Part shown: in pieces, positions 6,282-12,540 of the stretch
How the letters are laid out: each line of letters opens with the position of its first letter
How positions within the stretch are numbered: the stretch's first letter is position 1
NCBI GenBank assembly: GCA_964555735.1
Contig: CAZKTS010000166.1
Coordinates: 1 to 13,086 of the forward strand
Origin: CAZKTS01 sp964555735
Lineage (GTDB): Bacteria > Actinomycetota > Acidimicrobiia > IMCC26256 > PALSA-555
Direction: 5' to 3'
DNA: 13,086 bases
The notes under the pieces: model-generated
Seen by the model: the letters and a program-made list of their open reading frames with translations, nothing else
The model's database searches: none
What the model was told of the DNA's origin: nothing
Made by a program: the position numbers and the translations under genes

Positions 6282-6287
6282 AGCCTA
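6282..6287 (-). promoter_or_regulatory. possible -10 upstream of the S51-like gene
   Basis: TAGGCT on the minus strand, identical to the hexamer before the cyclophilin gene. A start about 7 nt downstream would fall 2-3 nt before the small leader ORF and about 47 nt before the main ATG. No -35 recognised. Confidence 0.4.
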
Positions 6288-6345
6288 GATCGCGCCTCGC
6301 GTCACGGCGCGCCCGCCCGATGGTGCAGGTGCGGCGCCGCGGGGG

Positions 6346-6351
6346 AATACT
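6346..6351 (+). promoter_or_regulatory. possible -10 of the J-domain gene
   Basis: AATACT ends 6 nt before ATG 6358 (4 of 6 matches to TATAAT). The CGGAG next to the ATG is only 1 nt away, too close for a Shine-Dalgarno role, so a leaderless start is more plausible. Confidence 0.3.
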
Positions 6352-6357
6352 CGGAGC

Positions 6358-6885
6358 ATGGCGGGAGCAGCGCTGGTCGACGAAGACCTCTACGCCCGGC
6401 TCGGGGTCGCGCCCGACGCCGCCGACGACGAGCTCACGGCCGCGTTCCGCGCTCGGGCCAAGGAGCTCCACCCCGACCTCCACCCGGGCGACGTCGTCGT
6501 CGCCGAGCAGTTCAAGGCACTGACCCACGCCTACACCGTGCTCACCGACGCCGACGCCCGCCGCGACTACGACCAGACGCGCGCCCGGGGCGCTCGTGCC
6601 GCAGCACCGGTCCCGGCCCCGCACCCGTCGCAGCCGGTGTTCCGGACCCCGCGCACGGCCCGGATCGGCATCTGGTCCGGGGTGGCGCTGCTCGTCGCGG
6701 GGGTCGTGGCGGCAGTGGTGCTCGCGGCCGTCCCCACCGGCGACGACGCCAAGACGATCACGCTCTGGATCGTCGCGGTGAAGCTCCTCGTCTGCGGCGT
6801 GATCCTCGCGGCCGCCGGCGGGTGGCGGCTCCAGCGCCTCCTGGCCGAGACCGCCGGACCCGCACGCGAACCTACCGGCCGGTAA
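6358..6885 (+). CDS. membrane-anchored J-domain (DnaJ-like) protein
   Basis: A 175-residue protein. The N-terminal J domain covers about residues 9-72 (DLYARLGV, then the HPD motif at 38-40 that stimulates Hsp70 ATPase, then FKALTHAYTVLTD and ARRDYD). A basic, Ala/Pro-rich linker follows (about 73-103), then two hydrophobic segments at about 105-125 and 133-155 that predict a hairpin in the membrane with both ends on the same side. It lacks the Gly/Phe, zinc-finger and C-terminal substrate domains of DnaJ, so it is a type III J protein that probably recruits DnaK to the membrane. The ATG at 6358 gives a complete J domain. Its client is not shown. It precedes the acyl-CoA operon by 64 nt, but a separate -10 and palindrome in the gap suggest independent regulation. 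Confidence 0.85.
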   Translation: MAGAALVDEDLYARLGVAPDAADDELTAAFRARAKELHPDLHPGDVVVAEQFKALTHAYTVLTDADARRDYDQTRARGARAAAPVPAPHPSQPVFRTPRTARIGIWSGVALLVAGVVAAVVLAAVPTGDDAKTITLWIVAVKLLVCGVILAAAGGWRLQRLLAETAGPAREPTGR

Positions 6886-6922
6886 CCTGACCGCCTGACC
6901 GCGGGCCCACCGGAACGGCCCG
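6873..6922 (+). promoter_or_regulatory. putative control region of the 3-hydroxybutyryl-CoA dehydrogenase operon
   Basis: Four elements are packed together: a perfect 12-bp palindrome TACCGGCCGGTA (6873-6884); a -10-like TAACCT (6883-6888) overlapping it; two adjoining copies of CTGACCGC (6887-6894 and 6895-6902); and a hairpin CGGGCC/GGCCCG (6902-6907 with 6917-6922). The palindrome overlaps the J-domain gene's stop codon and lies where a repressor would block the promoter. The leader would be about 55 nt. All functional assignments are inference. Confidence 0.4.
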
Positions 6923-6934
6923 TGGCGGACGGTC

Positions 6935-6939
6935 GGAGG
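6935..6939 (+). promoter_or_regulatory. Shine-Dalgarno site of the 3-hydroxybutyryl-CoA dehydrogenase gene
   Basis: GGAGG lies 10 nt before ATG 6950 and fixes that start. It contrasts with the SD-less starts of several neighbouring genes. Confidence 0.6.
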
Positions 6940-6949
6940 GAAGCGGTCG

Positions 6950-7807
6950 ATGGACGTCAAGCGGATCGGGATCGTGGGCTCGGGGATCATGGGCTCAGGG
7001 GTGGCCGAGGTGGCCGCCAAGGCGGGGATCGAGGTCGTGCTGCGGAGCCGGTCCCAGTCGTCGGCCGACGCCACCGTCGCCGCGCTCGAGCGCTCGCTCA
7101 CCAAGCAGGTCGAGCGCGGCAAGCTCGAGCAGGCCGACGCCACCGCGGCGCTCGGGCGCGTCCGGCCCGTCGAGGACCTCGCCGAGCTGGCCGACTGCGA
7201 TCTCGTGCTCGAGTCGATCGTCGAGGAGCTCGAACCGAAGCTGGAGCTCTTCCGGGCGCTCGACGGCATCTGCGATGCCCGCACCGTGCTCGCGACCAAC
7301 ACCTCGACGCTGTCGGTCGCGGCGGTGGCGGCGGCCACCGGTCGCCCCGAGCAGGTCTGCGGCATCCACTTCTTCAACCCGGCGCCGGCGATGGTGCTCG
7401 TCGAGGTCGTCCGCGCCGCCGAGACGTCGGACGAGACGCTCGCAACCGCGCGTGCGTTCGCAGAGGGCTGCGGCAAGACGGTCGTCGACGTGCGCGACCA
7501 GGCCGGCTTCATCGTCAACGCCCTGCTCTTCCCGTACCTCAACAACGCGGTGAAGCTGCTCGAGAGCGGCGCCGCGACCCGGGACGACATCGACGCGGCG
7601 ATGAAGGGCGGCTGCAACTTCCCGATGGGCCCGCTCGAGCTGCTCGACCTCGTCGGCCTCGACACCAGCCTCTCGATCATCGAGGCGCTGCACGCAGCCT
7701 TCGGCGACGCGAACTACGAGCCCGCGCCCATGCTCGTGTCGCTCGTGCGCGACGGCAAGCTCGGCCGCAAGTCCGGCGAGGGCTTCTACGACTACGCCCG
7801 CTCGTAG
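6950..7807 (+). CDS. 3-hydroxybutyryl-CoA dehydrogenase (3-hydroxyacyl-CoA dehydrogenase family)
   Basis: Interconverts (S)-3-hydroxybutyryl-CoA and acetoacetyl-CoA with NAD(P)H; cytoplasmic. The product is 285 residues, the usual length of stand-alone Hbd/FadB2/PaaH enzymes. The N-terminal Rossmann domain has IGIVGSGIMGSG (6-17). LATNTSTLSV holds Asn117, IHFFNPAPAM holds catalytic His140, and GFIVNALLFPYLNNA lies in the inter-domain region. The C-terminal helical dimer domain has FPMGPLELLDLVGLDT and ends in SGEGFYDY. The residues after beta2 read LRSRSQSS (31-38), where many NAD enzymes carry an acidic residue, so NADP preference is possible. First gene of a probable operon with the NRPS-like enzyme and ethylmalonyl-CoA mutase. 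In Streptomyces, similar dehydrogenases accompany ccr and meaA, supporting a role in the ethylmalonyl-CoA pathway or butyryl-CoA metabolism. Confidence 0.9.
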   Translation: MDVKRIGIVGSGIMGSGVAEVAAKAGIEVVLRSRSQSSADATVAALERSLTKQVERGKLEQADATAALGRVRPVEDLAELADCDLVLESIVEELEPKLELFRALDGICDARTVLATNTSTLSVAAVAAATGRPEQVCGIHFFNPAPAMVLVEVVRAAETSDETLATARAFAEGCGKTVVDVRDQAGFIVNALLFPYLNNAVKLLESGAATRDDIDAAMKGGCNFPMGPLELLDLVGLDTSLSIIEALHAAFGDANYEPAPMLVSLVRDGKLGRKSGEGFYDYARS

Positions 7808-7854
7808 GCACCGTGCTCGACGCCCCCGCGCGCACCATCGGCCATGATGAGCCG

Positions 7855-10530
7855 GTGCAGCGGGGACTCACCACCGCGAGCGGTTGGCGCGACCTCGGCG
7901 CCACGGTCGAGCCGCTCACGGCGGACGCGGCGGCGTGGACCATCGTCGACCTCCTGCGCGCGGCCGTCGACCGGGACCCGTCGGCGCCGGCGATCGTCGG
8001 CGACGAGACCGTCTCGTACCGGGACCTCGACGAGCGCAGCGACGCCGTCGGCGCGGCGATCCTCGATCGCATCGGGCCCGGCGGCGGCCCGGTGGCCGTG
8101 CTCGTGCCCGACACCCGCGACGCGATCGTCGCCGCCCTCGGCGCAGCCAAGGCGGGGCGGCCGTACTGCGTGATCGACGCCACCGCGCCCGTCGACCACC
8201 AGACCATGCTGCTCGGACGGCTCGGCGCCGACCTCGTGGCGACCTCCGGCCCGGCGTCGGTGGAGACCGAAGGCCCGACGCTCGATCTGCGGGCGGCCCG
8301 TGCGGCCCCGGCGCCGGCCGTCACGCTCGATCCACGGGCGATCGCCGCGATCTGCTTCACCTCGGGCTCCACCGGCTCGCCCAAGGGTGTGATCCACGAC
8401 CACCGCTCGACCGTCGCCAACGCGCTGCGGGTCGCGCACGCCATGAGCATCGAGCCCGGCGACCGCGCGGTCATCGCTGCGCCGCTGCAGTACCTCGCCC
8501 CCTGGACGTGGGTGTACGCCTCGATCGCGCGTGGGGCGGCGATGGCGCCGTACACGTTCGCACTCCGCGGCACGCGCGAGTTCCCCGACTTCGCCCGAGC
8601 CCATAGTGTGACGCTGCTCCAGCTCGTTCCCGCGCACGTGCACGCCCTCGTCGATGCGTTCGCCGACGGCGCGCCGCTTCCTCACGTCCGGTTGGTCAAC
8701 CTCGGCGGCGATCGCATGGAGCCGGCGCACATCGAGGCGCTCCGCCGCGCGTTCCCCGGTGCCGAAGTGGTCGTCCGCTACAGCACGTCCGAGACGAACT
8801 GGATCAGCGGCGCGGCGATCCCACCCGACGCCGCGCTCGAGCAGCCGGTCACGGCCGGTTGGCCCGTGCCGTGGGCGTCGGTCGAGGTGCGCGACGCCGA
8901 CGGGCATGCCGTCCCGCACGGGACCGTCGGGGAGGTCGTGGTGGGCGGCGACCACCTCGCGCTCGGCTACTGGCGCGACCCGGCGCGCACGGCCGACCGG
9001 TTCCGCGACGGACCGTCCGGGCGCGAGTACCGCACCGGTGACCGGGCCCGGTGGCGTGACGACGGCCAGCTCCAGCTCGCGGGCCGCGAGGACGCCACGA
9101 TCAAGGTGCGTGGTGTCCTCGTCGACCGCACTGCGGTCGAGCACGCGCTCACCGCGATGCCTGAGGTGCGCGACGCCGCGGTCGTGTCGTGGATCCACGA
9201 GTCCGGCGCGACGCGGCTGACCGCGTTCGTCGAGTCCGACGGCGACGAGACGACCCGGGACCTCCGCCGGCGGCTCGCCGCGGTCGTCCCCTCGGCGATG
9301 GTGCCGTCCGACATCCAGCGCGTCGACGCGCTCCCCGTCACCTCGCGGGGCAAGGTCGACCGCGACGCACTGGCGACCCGTGCGGCTGCCGTGCCGGCGC
9401 GGCGGCTCGACCCGCCGCGGAGCGAGACCGAGCGGATCCTGGCCGACGCGTTCGCCGAGGTGCTCGGGCTCGAATCGGTCGGGCGCGACGAGGACTTCTA
9501 CGCGCTCGGCGGCGACTCGCTCGCGATCATCGAGCTCGCGGCGGCAGTGCACGACGCGACCGGGCAGGAGATCGAGGCGTCGACGGTGATCGAGACGCCG
9601 ACCCCCGCGTCGATGGCGGCTCGACTCGATGCCGGGCCCCGGGCCCACACCACTGCGGTGCGCGTGCGGGTCGGCCGATCCGACCGGCTCCCCCTGTTCA
9701 GCGTCACCAAGGGCGGCGGCCTCGCCGAGGCGCTCCAGGACGTCGCCCCTCATCTCGATCGCACCGTGTACGCCATGGTCGGGTGGGGGCTCGAGCACCG
9801 CACGTGGACCGACCACACCGTGCGCACCACCGCCCGGCGCCACGTCCACTTCCTGCGGGCGATCCAGCCGAGTGGCCCGTACCTCGTGGGCGGGCGATCC
9901 TCCGGCGGCGTCATCGCCTTCGAGATGGCCCAGCAGCTCCGGGCCGCAGGCGAGACCGTGCTGCCTGTCGTCCTCTTCGACACGGGCGGACCGAAGGCAC
10001 CGCACCTCAACCGGTTCCGCGGCCACATCCGCCGACGCCGCGACGACCTGCGGAGCCGCGGAGCCTCGCTCCCGCAGCGGTGGCTCGGCACCGTCGCCGC
10101 CGTGGCGCGCTCGATCCGCACCGGTGCCGTCGGTACCTACTACGCCGTCACCGCGGGCGTCGTGCGGCGGCGCGACCTCGCCGCCCAGCAGTACGCGTTC
10201 CGCGCCCTGCGCCGCTGGATGCTCCGCTACTACCGGCCCCGCGCCTACGACGGCGACGTCCTGCTCCTGCACGCGGCGACGGTCGACCGTCGCATCGACC
10301 ATCGGTGGGATGTGCAGGACCTCGGATGGGCACCGTACGTGCGCGGCGATCTCATCGTCGTGGACGTCCCGGGCAACCACGAGACGCTGGTGGAAGGTGA
10401 GAACGGTCGGACCGCGGCGGCGGTGGTCGAGCGGGAGCTCGCGCCCTACGAAGCGCGGGCGCTCGCGTCTCGCGCCGAGCAGGAGGCCGCCACCGTGACG
10501 AACGACGACGGCATGGAGGCAACGGGTTGA
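7855..10530 (+). CDS. NRPS-like enzyme, adenylation-carrier-thioesterase (A-T-TE) single module
   Basis: An 891-residue multidomain enzyme. The adenylation domain spans about 20-510: TSGSTGSPKGV (169-179), YSTSE in the A5 position, YRTGD (392-396), GREDATIKVRG, and SRGKVDRDAL with catalytic Lys500. The carrier domain spans about 520-595, with LGGDSL and phosphopantetheine Ser555. The thioesterase spans about 610-870: GRSSGG with Ser682, Asp709 and His842; the Ser-Asp spacing of 27 matches the surfactin thioesterase. There is no condensation or reductase domain. The A4 motif FDxS, whose Asp binds the alpha-amino group, reads YLAP (213-216), so a substrate other than an alpha-amino acid is likely. 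A-T-TE enzymes of this layout include aryl-pyruvate dimerising synthetases such as atromentin and ralfuranone synthetases; whether this does similar chemistry is unknown. The start is uncertain: GTG 7855 (6 nt after CATGAT) or GTG 7813. Confidence 0.82.
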   Translation: MQRGLTTASGWRDLGATVEPLTADAAAWTIVDLLRAAVDRDPSAPAIVGDETVSYRDLDERSDAVGAAILDRIGPGGGPVAVLVPDTRDAIVAALGAAKAGRPYCVIDATAPVDHQTMLLGRLGADLVATSGPASVETEGPTLDLRAARAAPAPAVTLDPRAIAAICFTSGSTGSPKGVIHDHRSTVANALRVAHAMSIEPGDRAVIAAPLQYLAPWTWVYASIARGAAMAPYTFALRGTREFPDFARAHSVTLLQLVPAHVHALVDAFADGAPLPHVRLVNLGGDRMEPAHIEALRRAFPGAEVVVRYSTSETNWISGAAIPPDAALEQPVTAGWPVPWASVEVRDADGHAVPHGTVGEVVVGGDHLALGYWRDPARTADRFRDGPSGREYRTGDRARWRDDGQLQLAGREDATIKVRGVLVDRTAVEHALTAMPEVRDAAVVSWIHESGATRLTAFVESDGDETTRDLRRRLAAVVPSAMVPSDIQRVDALPVTSRGKVDRDALATRAAAVPARRLDPPRSETERILADAFAEVLGLESVGRDEDFYALGGDSLAIIELAAAVHDATGQEIEASTVIETPTPASMAARLDAGPRAHTTAVRVRVGRSDRLPLFSVTKGGGLAEALQDVAPHLDRTVYAMVGWGLEHRTWTDHTVRTTARRHVHFLRAIQPSGPYLVGGRSSGGVIAFEMAQQLRAAGETVLPVVLFDTGGPKAPHLNRFRGHIRRRRDDLRSRGASLPQRWLGTVAAVARSIRTGAVGTYYAVTAGVVRRRDLAAQQYAFRALRRWMLRYYRPRAYDGDVLLLHAATVDRRIDHRWDVQDLGWAPYVRGDLIVVDVPGNHETLVEGENGRTAAAVVERELAPYEARALASRAEQEAATVTNDDGMEATG
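10515..10519 (+). promoter_or_regulatory. Shine-Dalgarno site deciding the TTG start of the mutase
   Basis: GGAGG inside the end of the NRPS-like gene, 7 nt before TTG 10527. The TTG overlaps the upstream TGA (TTGA), indicating translational coupling. Confidence 0.65.
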
Positions 10531-12506
10531 GCGAGCGCGATCGTCCCTGGCTGATCCGCACCTACTCCGGGCACTCGTCGGCGCGGGCGTCGAACGAGCT
10601 GTACCGCACGAACCTGGCGCGGGGTCAGACCGGTCTGTCGGTCGCGTTCGACCTCCCGACCCAGACCGGGTACGACCCCGATGACCCGCTCGCGCACGGC
10701 GAGGTTGGCAAGGTCGGGGTGCCGGTGCCGCACCTCGGTGAGATGCGCCAGCTCTTCGACGGCATCCCGCTCGACGAGATGAACACGTCGATGACGATCA
10801 ACGCCACGGCAGTCTGGCTGTTCGGGATGTACGCAGCCCTGGCCGAGGAGCAGGGCGTCGCGGCCGAGCAGCTCTCGGGCACGACGCAGAACGACATCGT
10901 GAAGGAGTTCCTGTCCCGGGGCACCTACATCTTCCCGCCCGAGGCGTCTCGGCGTCTGACCGTCGACCTCGTCTGCCACACCGTGCGGCACGCGCCGAAG
11001 TGGAACCCGATCAACGTCTGCCCGTACCACTACCAGGAGGCCGGCGCGACCCCCGTCCAGGAGATCGCCTACGGGCTGGCAACCGCGTGCGGCGTGCTCG
11101 ACGCGGTCCGGGCGTCGGGCCAGATCCCCGACGACGAGTTCCCCGAGGTCGTCGGACGCATCTCGTTCTTCGTCGACGCGGGCGTTCGCTTCGTCGAGGA
11201 GATGTGCAAGATGCGGGCGTTCACGCGCCTGTGGGACCGCATCTGTCTGGAGCGCTACGACGTCACCGACCCCAAGCTGCGCCGCTTCCGCTACGGGATG
11301 CAGGTGAACTCGCTCGGCCTCACCGAGGAGCAACCCGAGAACAACGTGCAACGGATCGTGCTCGAGATGCTCGGCGTCACGTTGTCGAAGGACGCCCGTG
11401 CCCGTGCGATCCAGCTGCCGTGCTGGAACGAGGCGCTCGGCCTCCCCACCCCGTGGGACCAGCAGTGGTCGTTGCGCATGCAGCAGGTGCTCGCGTACGA
11501 GAGCGACCTGCTCGAGTACGACGACCTGTTCGAGGGTTCGGTCGTCGTCGAGCAGAAGACCGCCGAGCTCGCCGAGGCCGCGTGGGCCGAGCTCGAGTGG
11601 GTGCTCGAGGGGGGCGGCGCGTTCGAGATGATCGACGCGATGAAGCACCGGCTGGTGCAGAGCCACGCGGAGCGAGTGCGCCGCATCGAGTCCGGCGAGC
11701 AGGTGGTCGTCGGCGTGAACGCGTTCACGGAGACCGCGCCGTCGCCGCTCGCCTCCCTCGACGCCGAGCAGCAGATCGTGCGCGTCGATCCCGCCGCTGA
11801 GCGCGAGCAGGTGGCCCACCTCCAGGAGTGGCGCTCGGCGCGCGACGACGACGCGGTGCAGGCCGCGCTGGCCGCGCTCCAGTCGGTCGCCCGGACCGAC
11901 GAGAACCTCGTCCCGGCGACGATCGCGCTCGCCCGGGCCGGTGGCACGGTCGGCGAGTGGGCGGGCGCCCTGCGCGAGGTCTTCGGTGAGTACCGCGCCC
12001 CGACCGGTGTCGGCGGCGTTGCCGCGGCGCCGGCCGGTGGCCTCCTCGAGACCCGCGAACGGGTGCGGGCCGCGGCTGACGAGCTCGGCGGACCCCTGCG
12101 ACTGCTGGTGGGCAAGCCCGGCCTCGACGGCCACTCGAACGGCGCCGAGCAGATCGCGGTCGCGGCGCGCGACGCCGGCCTCGAGGTGATCTACCAGGGC
12201 ATCCGCCTGACCCCGGAGCAGATCGCCGCAGCGGCGCGCGACGAGGACGTCGACGTCGTCGGCCTCTCGATCCTCTCGGGCTCGCACCTCGAGCTCGTAC
12301 CGGCGATCGTCCGCCTGCTGCGCGACGGCGGCGTCGACGCGCCGGTGGTGGTCGGCGGGATCATCCCCGACGAGGACGCGGCGCGACTCACGAGCGAAGG
12401 CGTCGCCCGGGTGTACACACCGAAGGACTACCGACTCGGCGAGATCGTCGGCGACCTCGCCGACCTCGCCATCGACCACCGTCGCGGCCGACTCGCCCGC
12501 ACGTAG
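10527..12506 (+). CDS. meaA: ethylmalonyl-CoA mutase, MeaA type (coenzyme B12-dependent acyl-CoA mutase)
   Basis: Converts (2R)-ethylmalonyl-CoA to (2S)-methylsuccinyl-CoA by adenosylcobalamin radical chemistry, in the ethylmalonyl-CoA pathway. The product is 659 residues and holds both the catalytic barrel (about 1-470) and the B12-binding domain (about 520-650) in one chain. The N-terminus RDRPWLIRTYSGHS places the family motif YSGHS at 13-17 (methylmalonyl-CoA mutases have YAGFS). Then come GQTGLSVAFDLPTQTGYD, NTSMTINAT, YHYQEAGATP with His168, and NEALGLPTPWDQQWSLR, all of MeaA type as I recall Streptomyces and Rhodobacter proteins. The B12 motif DxHxxG is Asp534, His536, Gly539, followed by SILSGSH and VVVGGIIP. 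The start is TTG 10527 with GGAGG 7 nt upstream; it overlaps the NRPS-like stop. Methylmalonyl-CoA mutase is the alternative, less likely. Neither Ccr nor the MeaB chaperone is in the window. Confidence 0.88.
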   Translation: MSERDRPWLIRTYSGHSSARASNELYRTNLARGQTGLSVAFDLPTQTGYDPDDPLAHGEVGKVGVPVPHLGEMRQLFDGIPLDEMNTSMTINATAVWLFGMYAALAEEQGVAAEQLSGTTQNDIVKEFLSRGTYIFPPEASRRLTVDLVCHTVRHAPKWNPINVCPYHYQEAGATPVQEIAYGLATACGVLDAVRASGQIPDDEFPEVVGRISFFVDAGVRFVEEMCKMRAFTRLWDRICLERYDVTDPKLRRFRYGMQVNSLGLTEEQPENNVQRIVLEMLGVTLSKDARARAIQLPCWNEALGLPTPWDQQWSLRMQQVLAYESDLLEYDDLFEGSVVVEQKTAELAEAAWAELEWVLEGGGAFEMIDAMKHRLVQSHAERVRRIESGEQVVVGVNAFTETAPSPLASLDAEQQIVRVDPAAEREQVAHLQEWRSARDDDAVQAALAALQSVARTDENLVPATIALARAGGTVGEWAGALREVFGEYRAPTGVGGVAAAPAGGLLETRERVRAAADELGGPLRLLVGKPGLDGHSNGAEQIAVAARDAGLEVIYQGIRLTPEQIAAAARDEDVDVVGLSILSGSHLELVPAIVRLLRDGGVDAPVVVGGIIPDEDAARLTSEGVARVYTPKDYRLGEIVGDLADLAIDHRRGRLART

Positions 12507-12517
12507 CCAAGCGGACG

Positions 12518-12533
12518 CGCTCGGCAGAGAGCG
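12518..12533. terminator. short hairpin between convergent mutase and acyl-CoA synthetase genes
   Basis: CGCTC (12518-12522) and GAGCG (12529-12533) can pair around a 6-nt loop in the 34-nt gap between two convergent stops. The stem is only 5 bp with no T-tract. The same stem sequence occurs in the other short convergent gap at 5508-5524. Confidence 0.3.
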
Positions 12534-12540
12534 ACCGAAG

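Noticed and set aside
6229..7680. Upstream extension of the S51-like frame on the minus strand
   Set aside because: Antisense to the J-domain and dehydrogenase genes, low-complexity Ser/Arg-rich; the S51 fold begins at residues right after ATG 6228.
7813..7854. Start of the NRPS-like gene at GTG 7813
   Set aside because: Possible, but it has no SD or -10 at a useful distance and adds 14 residues outside the domain; GTG 7855 with CATGAT 6 nt upstream was preferred with modest confidence.
7792..10380. An 862-codon minus-strand open frame
   Set aside because: A codon-bias shadow of the NRPS-like gene, dominated by Arg, Gly, Asp and His with no recognisable domain.
10446..12479. A 677-codon minus-strand open frame
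   Set aside because: Antisense shadow of the mutase gene with no domain motif.
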